47,170 nt of DNA, taken from WRAI01 sp031549605. Lineage in GTDB: Bacteria > Bacillota > Clostridia > Oscillospirales > UBA929. Below the pieces are notes generated by a model, which saw only the letters and a program-made list of their open reading frames with translations, searched no databases and was not told the origin of the DNA. Position 1 is the first letter of the stretch. Every line of letters starts with the position of its first letter. The stretch covers positions 1 through 47,170 of the forward strand of contig JAVBPM010000043.1 in the NCBI GenBank assembly GCA_031549605.1. The letters are read 5' to 3'. This document shows positions 1 through 5,933 of this stretch, in pieces. The translations under genes were made by a program, and so were the position numbers.

Positions 1-2
1 AA

Positions 3-33
3 AAAAAGTCTGGAGCAACGCTCCAGACTTTTT
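3..33. terminator. Distal copy of a terminator hairpin
   Basis: A 9-bp perfect stem (GTCTGGAGC and GCTCCAGAC, loop AAC) is flanked by A5 and T5, so it could terminate transcription from either side. It is identical over 31 bp to positions 283-313, the hairpin just after the MerR/TipAS gene. The two copies bracket the 249-bp repeat at 34-282, which suggests this one is a duplicate made on insertion. Confidence 0.75.
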
Positions 34-282
34 CAGACTGTTAAAAAAGCGCGCACCGTAAACCCAGTGTCAAAAAAAGAAAGAAAACGGCGACGTAAGG
101 CTGCGTGTTGAGGCGCGGGGTATGTTTTGCGGCGCATCGACAAGGTCGCTGCGCCACAATGGTTTTAATTGCTGCAGAAACGCTGCCCTAGCGTACCATC
201 GTACGCCGACGGAAAGCGGTTCGTTGCCTTCGCATTTATTTGTAAGTCTGCAGCGTGCCAAAAACAAGTTTTTGACACGCTG
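34..282 (+). mobile_element. MITE-like repeat element, copy A (249 bp)
   Basis: Non-coding element that aligns end to end, at roughly 80% identity by eye, with the reverse complement of 2487-2734. The ends are imperfect inverted repeats: CAGACTGTTAAAAA at 34-47 and TTTTTGACACGCTG at 269-282. The right end is itself a hairpin built from CAGCGTGCCAAAAA and TTTTTGACACGCTG. Two further stem-loops seen in copy B are partly decayed here, so this copy looks older. It is flanked on both sides by the same 31-bp terminator (3-33 and 283-313). No ORF of substance lies inside. Inference: a non-autonomous transposon-like element mobilised in trans. It could instead be a REP-like structured repeat. Confidence 0.7.
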
Positions 283-313
283 AAAAAGTCTGGAGCAACG
301 CTCCAGACTTTTT
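283..313 (-). terminator. Rho-independent terminator of the MerR/TipAS gene
   Basis: The hairpin has a 9-bp stem and a 3-nt loop and is followed on the minus strand by five U. It begins 2 nt after the stop codon of the MerR/TipAS gene. It is identical to the copy at 3-33. Confidence 0.85.
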
Positions 314-315
314 GT

Positions 316-1083
316 TTACACGCGCTTGCCGTGGTAGTGGTAGATGGCCTGTTGGAAGAAGGGCGCGACGCCGGGCGCAACGTGGTCGTCGTAGAATTGG
401 CCGAAGCGCTCGTCGGCGACGTACATGTCGCCCAGTCCCATGTGGTATTCGGGGCAGTAGATGTCGACGTAGCACTGCAGCCACTGGCGGTGCAGGTCGA
501 CGGCGCGCTGCGCGGCGTCACTCGTCGGGTTACCGGCGGCGTACGCCTCTTTCAGCAGCGCGTGGCACTCGTCGGCCAGCCGCTGGGCGTTGTCCATCTG
601 CTGCTTGCTCATGCCCTTGAGCTTGGCGTTGCTGGCGTTGACGGTGTCGTCGCCGTATTTGGCGCGCACCTCGTCGCCGTATTTCTGCTCGTTTTGGTCG
701 ATTAATTCCTGCTTAAAGGCCTCAAATTTTTCGTTGTCGGTCATGGTTGTTTCTCCTTTCGTGGCGGCTATGGTTTTTGTAACGGCGGCAATCAGCGCGT
801 TTAGCTGACGCTGCCGGTCGCGCAGTGCGGTTAGATGGCCCTCCAGCGCCGACAGGGCGTTGAAGTCGGGCGATTGCAGCAACGCCTTGATGTCGTCGAG
901 TTTAAGCTCCAGCGCGCGGTAGAGCAAGATTTGCTGCAGCCGGTCGACCTCGTTCTGCCCGTAAATGCGGTAGCCCGAGCTGTTGACGCGCGTCGGCTTG
1001 AGCAGCCCAATCTCGTCGTAGTAGTGCAGCGTGCGCACGCTGACACCCGACAGCCGCGCCAGCTTTTGAACTGTGTATTCCAT
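316..1083 (-). CDS. MerR-family regulator with TipAS effector domain
   Basis: Transcription activator of the TipAL/Mta/SkgA group, 255 aa. Residues 1-70 form the winged-helix MerR DNA-binding domain (YTVQKLARLSGVSVRTLHYY, then GLLKPTR and GYRIY). A dimerisation helix follows to about 110. Residues 114-255 are a TipAS-type domain, which binds thiopeptide-like or other hydrophobic drugs in characterised relatives. The start at 1083 follows a GGTGATGGAAGG Shine-Dalgarno region; an upstream extension of the frame has no support. A 19-bp-spacer promoter of the MerR type lies just upstream, so autoregulation is likely. An internal ATG at 744 with its own ribosome binding site would yield the effector domain alone. 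The ligand is unknown. Confidence 0.9.
   Translation of the reverse strand: MEYTVQKLARLSGVSVRTLHYYDEIGLLKPTRVNSSGYRIYGQNEVDRLQQILLYRALELKLDDIKALLQSPDFNALSALEGHLTALRDRQRQLNALIAAVTKTIAATKGETTMTDNEKFEAFKQELIDQNEQKYGDEVRAKYGDDTVNASNAKLKGMSKQQMDNAQRLADECHALLKEAYAAGNPTSDAAQRAVDLHRQWLQCYVDIYCPEYHMGLGDMYVADERFGQFYDDHVAPGVAPFFQQAIYHYHGKRV
742..760 (-). promoter_or_regulatory. Internal ribosome binding site and ATG for a free TipAS domain
   Basis: On the minus strand GAAAGGAG (753-760) precedes an in-frame ATG at 744-742 by 8 nt, inside the MerR gene at the junction between dimerisation helix and effector domain. Translation from here would give a 142-aa TipAS protein. In Streptomyces lividans, tipA is known to produce TipAS from an internal in-frame start. 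The spacing and strength of this site suggest the same arrangement. Confidence 0.6.
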
Positions 1084-1105
1084 CCTTCCATCACCTCGCA
1101 AGGCT

Positions 1106-1136
1106 ACGATAAACCATGACGTAACGTGAGAGTCAA
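1106..1136 (-). promoter_or_regulatory. MerR-type promoter with 19-bp spacer
   Basis: On the minus strand TTGACT (1131-1136) and TATCGT (1106-1111) are separated by exactly 19 bp. This over-long spacing is the hallmark of promoters activated by MerR proteins through DNA untwisting. It drives the MerR/TipAS gene, whose start is at 1083. The spacer carries a CTCACGTTACGT segment as a likely operator. Confidence 0.75.
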
Positions 1137-1157
1137 GTCTTTTTTTAAAAAAAGTTT

Positions 1158-1520
1158 TTAGGGCGCGTCGGCCAGCCGGTCGAGCGCCTGTTGCCGGTCG
1201 GCGACAAAGAAGATGTCCTTGCCGCTGTTGCACTCGGTTATGAAGTCGTGCAGCGGCTGGCTGGTGTAGTGCGAAAAGTCGCCGATAATGGCCAGCTTAA
1301 AGCCGTAGTTGATGAATTTTTGCAGCACCGCGCCGGCCAAGCCGGTGCTGAGCTTGAAAAAGGCTTCGGGCAGTGACTGCTTGTACAGTGCGACGCGGCG
1401 ACTGCCGGTGTCGTAATTGCCGGTGGCGATAAAATCAAGCGCCGACTGCTCGTCGGCCAGCGGCGGCATGGCTTGGTCAGCCAGTGCGATGGCAACGCCG
1501 TTGACGGTGATGGTTTCCAT
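1158..1520 (-). CDS. DUF4180 domain-containing protein
   Basis: A 120-aa protein that covers the whole DUF4180 family. The central block FFKLSTGLAGAVLQKF, then YGFKLAIIGDFSHYTS and DFITECN, is the family signature as I know it. The function is unknown; relatives are small cytoplasmic proteins, often near regulators. The ATG at 1520 follows a clear AGGAGGTG at good spacing. The gene starts 14 bp after the thpR stop and is probably co-transcribed with it. Downstream, the MerR/TipAS gene has its own promoter. Confidence 0.8.
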   Translation of the reverse strand: METITVNGVAIALADQAMPPLADEQSALDFIATGNYDTGSRRVALYKQSLPEAFFKLSTGLAGAVLQKFINYGFKLAIIGDFSHYTSQPLHDFITECNSGKDIFFVADRQQALDRLADAP

Positions 1521-1533
1521 GCGGGCACCTCCT

Positions 1534-2058
1534 CTATAATAGTGTCTGCCAGCCCTGCTCGGTGTAGACCAGCTCGCCGGTGCTGCTGTCCGACTCCATC
1601 AGCGAAAAGCCGTTGACGGCAAAGCGACGCGGCGGCGGGCTGTGCAGCGCAAAGTCGAAGTCGCGCGGCAGGCGGGCGTTGCGCGCCAGTGTAATGTGCG
1701 CGTGGTAGCGGCGCTTTTCCAGGGAAAACCCGGCCGACAGCAGGTTTTGCGTCAGCTGATTGACCAGCGTGTCGAGCGGTTCGGACGGCGCCAGACCCAG
1801 CCACAGGATGTCGCCGTTGAGCCGCGCGAACTTGCCCAGCTGCGCGGTGGTCAGCTCGAATGCGGGCAGCTGGATGGACTCGGCGGCCTGCTGCGCCGCG
1901 CCCAGCCAGGTGGTGTCGCCTAGAAACACCAGCGTCAAATGCCAGTGCTGGCGCAGGGTAAAACGGCCGTCAACGCCCGACTGCCACAGCCGATCCTGCA
2001 GCAGCGTCAGCCAGTCGATGGTCGGCTCGTCAAGGGGGATGGAGAAAAAGAGTCGCAC
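1534..2058 (-). CDS. thpR: RNA 2',3'-cyclic phosphodiesterase (ThpR/LigT family)
   Basis: A 174-aa member of the 2H phosphoesterase superfamily. The two catalytic HxTx motifs are visible: HLTL near residue 40 and HITL near residue 122, in the usual pseudo-symmetric halves. Family members hydrolyse 2',3'-cyclic phosphate RNA ends and were first described as 2'-5' RNA ligases in vitro. The start is a GTG at 2058 preceded by AGGTGAGC. It is the first gene of a minus-strand unit with the DUF4180 gene. A sigma-A type promoter lies at 2083-2111. Confidence 0.9.
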   Translation of the reverse strand: MRLFFSIPLDEPTIDWLTLLQDRLWQSGVDGRFTLRQHWHLTLVFLGDTTWLGAAQQAAESIQLPAFELTTAQLGKFARLNGDILWLGLAPSEPLDTLVNQLTQNLLSAGFSLEKRRYHAHITLARNARLPRDFDFALHSPPPRRFAVNGFSLMESDSSTGELVYTEQGWQTLL

Positions 2059-2082
2059 AAGCTCACCTCGCTTTTTGGCTCT

Positions 2083-2111
2083 AGCATAGCAAATGACGGC
2101 GCAAAAGGCAA
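2083..2111 (-). promoter_or_regulatory. Promoter of thpR
   Basis: On the minus strand TTGCCT (2106-2111), 17 bp, TATGCT (2083-2088). It lies 25 bp upstream of the thpR GTG. It is a fair match to the housekeeping consensus. Confidence 0.55.
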
Positions 2112-2158
2112 CGGGTGTTGACAGCTGTGCTATACTGAGTCAAACAGGGGGTGGCACC

Positions 2159-2451
2159 GTGAAAAAGGTGAACCATCGTATTAACGTGCTGCTGGCGGTC
2201 ATCGGCCTGCTGGTGGCCGTTGGCGTCAGCTTCTTCATTGTCGACTACCAGCGCGCTCAGCAAAACAAGCGACCGCTCTTTGCCGTCGAGGTGGCTCACT
2301 ATGCAGACGGCGGCACGCGCGAGTATATCGGGCTGGGCTACAAGGTCATCGCCTATGCGTCATTGACGACGGCTTGACCGACGAGATACGGTGCGAAATC
2401 GGCACATGGCTGATGCCGTACGACGAAAACTATCCACGCGTGCGGTCATAA
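2159..2451 (+). pseudogene. Small membrane-anchored protein, frameshifted
   Basis: A GTG at 2159 after GGGGGTGG opens a frame with one N-terminal membrane segment (INVLLAVIGLLVAVGVSFFI) followed by FAVEVAHYADGGTREYIG and LGYKVIAY. This resembles a family of small hypothetical proteins in Firmicutes that I recognise but cannot name. The frame stops at TGA 2375-2377. From 2359 the +2 frame continues plausibly (DDGLTDEIRCEIGTWLMPYD) to a TAA at 2449-2451, just before a terminator. The pieces fit if one base is missing around 2354-2360. Either the gene is broken or the sequence has an indel. The rejoined product would be about 96 aa. Confidence 0.6.
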
Positions 2452-2453
2452 AT

Positions 2454-2486
2454 AGCGAAAAGGGCTGGTATTCCAGCCCTTTTCTT
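2454..2486. terminator. Terminator hairpin, copy next to the small membrane protein
   Basis: A 7-bp stem GGGCTGG/CCAGCCC with loop TATT lies between A4 and T4. It starts 2 nt after the TAA at 2449-2451. It is identical over 33 bp to 2735-2767. Originally this was probably one bidirectional terminator shared by two convergent genes, later split and duplicated by the repeat element. Confidence 0.8.
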
Positions 2487-2734
2487 CAGCGTGTCAAAAA
2501 ACTCATTTTTTGACACGCTGACAGACTGACAAAGAAGTACGCAGGCAAAGAAACGCTGTCCGTCGGCGTACGATGGTACGCTAGGACAGCGTTTCTGCAG
2601 CAAGTAAAACCATTGCGGCGCATCGACCTCGTCGATGCGCCGCAAATCGTTAGTCGAGAATCAAAACACCGCCTTACGTCGCCGCGTCCTCTCTTATTTG
2701 ACTGGTTTTACGGTGCGCGCTTTTTGACAGTCTG
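2487..2734 (-). mobile_element. MITE-like repeat element, copy B (248 bp)
   Basis: The better-preserved copy, inverted relative to copy A at 34-282. The terminal inverted repeats are CAGCGTGTCAAAAA at 2487-2500 and TTTTTGACAGTCTG at 2721-2734 (12 of 14 match). It holds three perfect hairpins. One is terminal with a 15-bp stem (2487-2501 with 2506-2520). One has a 13-bp outer stem (2549-2561 with 2584-2596) enclosing a 6-bp inner stem (2566-2571 with 2576-2581). One has a 13-bp stem (2615-2627 with 2631-2643). It is flanked by identical 33-bp copies of the local terminator. No coding capacity is seen. Confidence 0.75.
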
Positions 2735-2767
2735 AGCGAAAAGGGCTGGTATTCCAGCCCTTTTCTT
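2735..2767 (-). terminator. Rho-independent terminator of the collagen-like gene
   Basis: The same 33-bp hairpin unit as 2454-2486. It starts 6 nt after the stop codon of the minus-strand collagen-like gene and ends in a U-tract on that strand. Confidence 0.85.
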
Positions 2768-2773
2768 GTGCTT

Positions 2774-3583
2774 TTACGCGATGCGGAGAATGTTGAGGAA
2801 GGCGTTGGTGCCGGTGCCGACCAGCGTGATGGCCAGGCCGGTGGCGCGCAGCTGCAGCGTGTCGCCCGCCGCGACGGTCAGCAGCACGCCGCCGCTGAAC
2901 TCGCCGGTGGCCAGCAGTACGCTGATCGTGCTGTTGGGCACGGCCACGCCGTTGAGCGCCAGCTGAATGCCGCCCAACAGGCTGACCGCCGTCAAAATGG
3001 CGTAGTCGATTTTGTAAGTGCCCGCCTGATTGAACGTGACAGTGGTGCCGCCGTTGGTGAAGCCGAGATTGGTGACGTTGCTCGACGCCTCAAAGGTGAC
3101 GGCGTTGCCGGCGGCAATAATCTCAAGACCCGTGGAGTAGAAGGCGCCGTAGGCCGTGATGGGGCTGGGGCCGGTGGGGCCAGTCGGACCCGTGGGGCCG
3201 GTGGGACCTGTCGGTCCAGTGGGGCCGGTAGGGCCGGTCGGACCAGTCGGGCCAGTCGGGCCAGTCGGGCCGGTAGGGCCTGTGGGACCAGTGGGACCAG
3301 TGGGGCCGGTGGGTCCGGTGTCGCCCTGCGGGCCGGTCAGGCCGATGGGTCCTTGGGGGCCGGGTTCTCCCTGGGGGCCGGTTAGCCCGATGGGACCCTG
3401 CGGACCCGTTTCACCCTGTGGGCCGGTCAGCCCGATAGGGCCTTGCGGACCCTGTGGGCCGGGGCAGCAACAGCAGGGTTGCGGCTGAAAGCAGGGCTGC
3501 TGGCAGCAGGGTTGTTGCTGGCAGCAGGGTTGCTGCTGGCAACCGCAGCACGGAAAGCCGTTTTGCATGGTAGAGTAAGCCAT
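2774..3583 (-). CDS. Cys-rich collagen-like protein with BclA-like C-terminal domain
   Basis: A 269-aa protein in three parts. Residues 1-42 hold 12 cysteines in CC/CCCC clusters separated by Gln and Pro. Residues 43 to about 140 are Gly-X-Y triplets: first GPQ, GPI, GLT, GET/GEP types, then a run of about sixteen GPT. The C-terminal ~130 residues (AFYSTGLEIIAAGNAV, then FNQAGTYKIDYAI) resemble the C1q/TNF-like trimerisation domain of Bacillus BclA-type exosporium proteins. Such proteins form trimeric fibres on spores; the cysteines could cross-link it into the coat. The ATG follows AAAGGA. A sporulation-type promoter is possible at 3638-3667. Repeat length is probably variable through slippage. 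Confidence 0.85.
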   Translation of the reverse strand: MAYSTMQNGFPCCGCQQQPCCQQQPCCQQPCFQPQPCCCCPGPQGPQGPIGLTGPQGETGPQGPIGLTGPQGEPGPQGPIGLTGPQGDTGPTGPTGPTGPTGPTGPTGPTGPTGPTGPTGPTGPTGPTGPTGPTGPTGPSPITAYGAFYSTGLEIIAAGNAVTFEASSNVTNLGFTNGGTTVTFNQAGTYKIDYAILTAVSLLGGIQLALNGVAVPNSTISVLLATGEFSGGVLLTVAAGDTLQLRATGLAITLVGTGTNAFLNILRIA

Positions 3584-3637
3584 AGTGTGTCGTTCCTTTC
3601 TGTTTTGAGAATAGAGTCGAAAAATGCCGAGCCGAGT

Positions 3638-3667
3638 TATTCTATGTTGGCGCGTGCCAGTTGGTGA
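3638..3667 (-). promoter_or_regulatory. Possible mother-cell (sigma-K/E-like) promoter
   Basis: On the minus strand CATAGAATA (3638-3646) fits the sigma-K type -10 CATANNNTA. A TCAC lies 17 bp further upstream (3664-3667). No good sigma-A promoter was seen in this gap. A late mother-cell promoter would suit a spore-surface collagen-like protein. This is a short-motif call. Confidence 0.35.
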
Positions 3668-3677
3668 CGCGCCATGC

Positions 3678-3706
3678 TTGAATTTATCAGGCGGTTGTGG
3701 TAAAAT
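3678..3706 (+). promoter_or_regulatory. Promoter of the aminotransferase-to-rsgA operon
   Basis: TTGAAT (3678-3683), 17 bp, TAAAAT (3701-3706), 38 bp before the ATG at 3745. It diverges from the putative collagen-gene promoter. Confidence 0.6.
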
Positions 3707-3744
3707 GAGCGGAAATGTGCCAATAGGTCATAGGAGGGTACTCC

Positions 3745-4908
3745 ATGCAGTTTTCCCAGCGTATTTCCGGCTTACAGCCGTCGGCCATTCGTGAAATTCT
3801 CAAGGCGCCCGATAACCCCGACACCATCAGCTTTGCGGCCGGCAACCCGTCGCCGCTGACCTTTCCCATGGCCGAGATGGCCGACATTGCGGCGCAGCTC
3901 TTTGCCGAGCGCAGCACCGCCACCTTTCAATACGGCATCACCGAGGGCTACGGCCCGCTGCGTGAGCAGACCAAGGCCTATCTGGCCGAGCGCTGGCGCA
4001 TCGGTGCCGCTTGCGACGAGCTGATTGTTACCAGCGGCGCGCAGCAGGCCATTGAGCTGGCCGCCAAGGTGCTGTTGAATGAGCATGATACGCTGCTGTG
4101 CGAGCAAAATAGCTTTATCGGCGCGCTCAACGCCTTTCGCTCCTACAACCTCAACCTCGTCGGCGTCGCCATGGACGACAAGGGCATGGACATGGCCGAC
4201 CTCGAGGCCAAGCTGGCGCAGACAAAAGCGCGCGTCATTTACACCATTCCCACCTTCCACAACCCTTGCGGCACGGTGCTTTCCGACGACCGACGCCGCC
4301 AGCTGCTGGCGTTGGCCGAGCGCTACGACGCTGTGGTTATCGAGGACAGCCCGTACTGCGAGCTGCGCTTTGACGGCAGCGATGTGCCGCCGGTGAAGCA
4401 CTACGACCACGACGGCCGCGTGCTGTACTGCGGCTCCTATTCCAAGACGGTTACGCCTGGCATTCGTGTTGGCTACGCGTTGGGGCACAAAGACTTGATT
4501 GCCAAGATGACGGTGGCCAAGCAGGTGAGCGACGTGCACACCAATCTCTTTTTCCAGACGGTGGTCAGCCACTACCTCGACGGCGGCGACTTTGCCGCGC
4601 ATATCGCCCGCTGCAATGCCTTGTACGCCAAGCGGCGCGACGCGATGGTGTCGGCGCTGGCGGCGCTGCCGCAGGTGAGCTTTGTCACGCCGCAGGGCGG
4701 GCTGTTTTTGTGGCTGCGACTGCCCGAGGGGCGCGTGGCGACGCAGGTGTGCGCCGCCGCCAAGGAAAAGCTGCTGCTGTGTGTGCCCGGCAACGCCTTT
4801 GCGCTCGACGAGCGCGCCGACTCGCACTTTATTCGACTCAATTTCTCCATGCCCGACGAAACGGCCATCGCGCTAGGCGTGCAACGGCTGGCGTCGGTGC
4901 TGGCATGA
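3745..4908 (+). CDS. PLP-dependent aminotransferase, class I/II (LysN/MocR-like)
   Basis: A 387-aa fold-type I aminotransferase. Visible elements are SGAQQAIELAAKVL near residue 95, the NPCG motif around 173, EDSPYCELRF near 200 and the Schiff-base lysine K234 in SYSKTVTPGIRVGY. A conserved arginine (FIRLNFS) near the C-terminus should bind the substrate carboxylate. The closest group known to me is the 2-aminoadipate/aromatic aminotransferase family related to the MocR C-terminal domain; the substrate is not predictable here. There is no DNA-binding domain. The ATG follows AGGAGGG. trpS begins 11 bp downstream, so the two are co-transcribed. Confidence 0.88.
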   Translation: MQFSQRISGLQPSAIREILKAPDNPDTISFAAGNPSPLTFPMAEMADIAAQLFAERSTATFQYGITEGYGPLREQTKAYLAERWRIGAACDELIVTSGAQQAIELAAKVLLNEHDTLLCEQNSFIGALNAFRSYNLNLVGVAMDDKGMDMADLEAKLAQTKARVIYTIPTFHNPCGTVLSDDRRRQLLALAERYDAVVIEDSPYCELRFDGSDVPPVKHYDHDGRVLYCGSYSKTVTPGIRVGYALGHKDLIAKMTVAKQVSDVHTNLFFQTVVSHYLDGGDFAAHIARCNALYAKRRDAMVSALAALPQVSFVTPQGGLFLWLRLPEGRVATQVCAAAKEKLLLCVPGNAFALDERADSHFIRLNFSMPDETAIALGVQRLASVLA

Positions 4909-4919
4909 GGTGAACGACT

Positions 4920-5933
4920 ATGATAAACGGAAAAAAGGTTGTATTCAGCGGCGTTAAGCCGACCGGCACGCCGACGCTGGGCAACTATCTGGGCGCCATG
5001 AAGCACTTTGGTGCGATGGACGACGACGCCACCAAGCTGTTTTGCGTCGTTGATTTGCACGCCATTACCATTCGACTTGATCCGCAAACGCTGCGGCAGA
5101 ACACGATGCAGCTGTTGGCGCAGTATATCGCCTGCGGCATGGATCCTAAGAAATGCGTGCTTTTTTTGCAGAGCCATGTCAGCGCACACGCCGAATTAAT
5201 GTGGGTGCTCGACTGCTACACCATGTTTGGCGAGATGTCGCGCATGACGCAGTTTAAGGACAAGTCGGCCAAGAACCCCAACAACATCAACGTCGGGCTG
5301 TTTAACTACCCCGTGCTGATGGCGGCTGACATTTTGCTCTACCAAACCGATTTGGTGCCGGTTGGCCACGACCAGAAGCAGCATGTCGAAATCGCGCGCG
5401 ACATCGGCGAGCGCTTCAACGGCGTGTATGGCGACGTGTTTGTCGTGCCCGAGGTCGTCATGCCCAAAACCGCGGCGCGCATTATGAGCCTGCAGGACCC
5501 GACGCGCAAGATGGACAAATCGGACGAAAACGAAAACGCCTATATTTCGCTGCTGGACGAGCCCGACGTCATTGTCAAAAAGATGAAACGCGCGGTGACC
5601 GACAGCGGCAGCGGCATTTACGAGTCGCCCGACAAGCCGGGCGTGACCAACCTGATGAACATCTACGCGCAGGGCGCGGGACTGACCATGGCGCAGGTGC
5701 AGCAGCACTTTGACGGCAAAGGCTACGGCGACTTCAAGCGCGAGGTGGCCGAGCTGGTGGTCGAGGTGCTGACGCCGGTGCGCGAGGAGACCAACCGGCT
5801 GCTCAAAGACCCGGCACAGCTGCTTGCTATTTTGGCCGACGGCGCGCGGCAGGCCGAGGCGCTGGCCGCGCCGACGCTGGCGGCGGTGTACGATGCCGTC
5901 GGCTTTGTCGGCAAACAGAGAGGTACGCTATGA
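4920..5933 (+). CDS. trpS: Tryptophan--tRNA ligase
   Basis: A 337-aa class Ic aminoacyl-tRNA synthetase that charges tRNA-Trp. The N-terminus has the family opening VVFSGVKPTGTPTLGNYLGA, with TLGNYLG as the HIGH-type motif. KMDKSDEN at K197 is the KMSKS motif. Length and layout match bacterial TrpRS. The start ATG follows GAGGTGAAC. Its last codons overlap the ATG of the next gene (ATGA at 5930-5933). I saw no T-box leader, which fits its internal position in an operon. Confidence 0.97.
   Translation: MINGKKVVFSGVKPTGTPTLGNYLGAMKHFGAMDDDATKLFCVVDLHAITIRLDPQTLRQNTMQLLAQYIACGMDPKKCVLFLQSHVSAHAELMWVLDCYTMFGEMSRMTQFKDKSAKNPNNINVGLFNYPVLMAADILLYQTDLVPVGHDQKQHVEIARDIGERFNGVYGDVFVVPEVVMPKTAARIMSLQDPTRKMDKSDENENAYISLLDEPDVIVKKMKRAVTDSGSGIYESPDKPGVTNLMNIYAQGAGLTMAQVQQHFDGKGYGDFKREVAELVVEVLTPVREETNRLLKDPAQLLAILADGARQAEALAAPTLAAVYDAVGFVGKQRGTL

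Noticed and set aside
2118..2136. TTGACA followed by TATACT upstream of the small membrane protein
   Set aside because: The two hexamers are only 7 bp apart, so they cannot form one promoter.
3156..3488. Plus-strand frame encoding GPV repeats
   Set aside because: Reverse complement of the GPT collagen repeat gives GPV; the minus strand has the start, ribosome binding site and known C-terminal domain.
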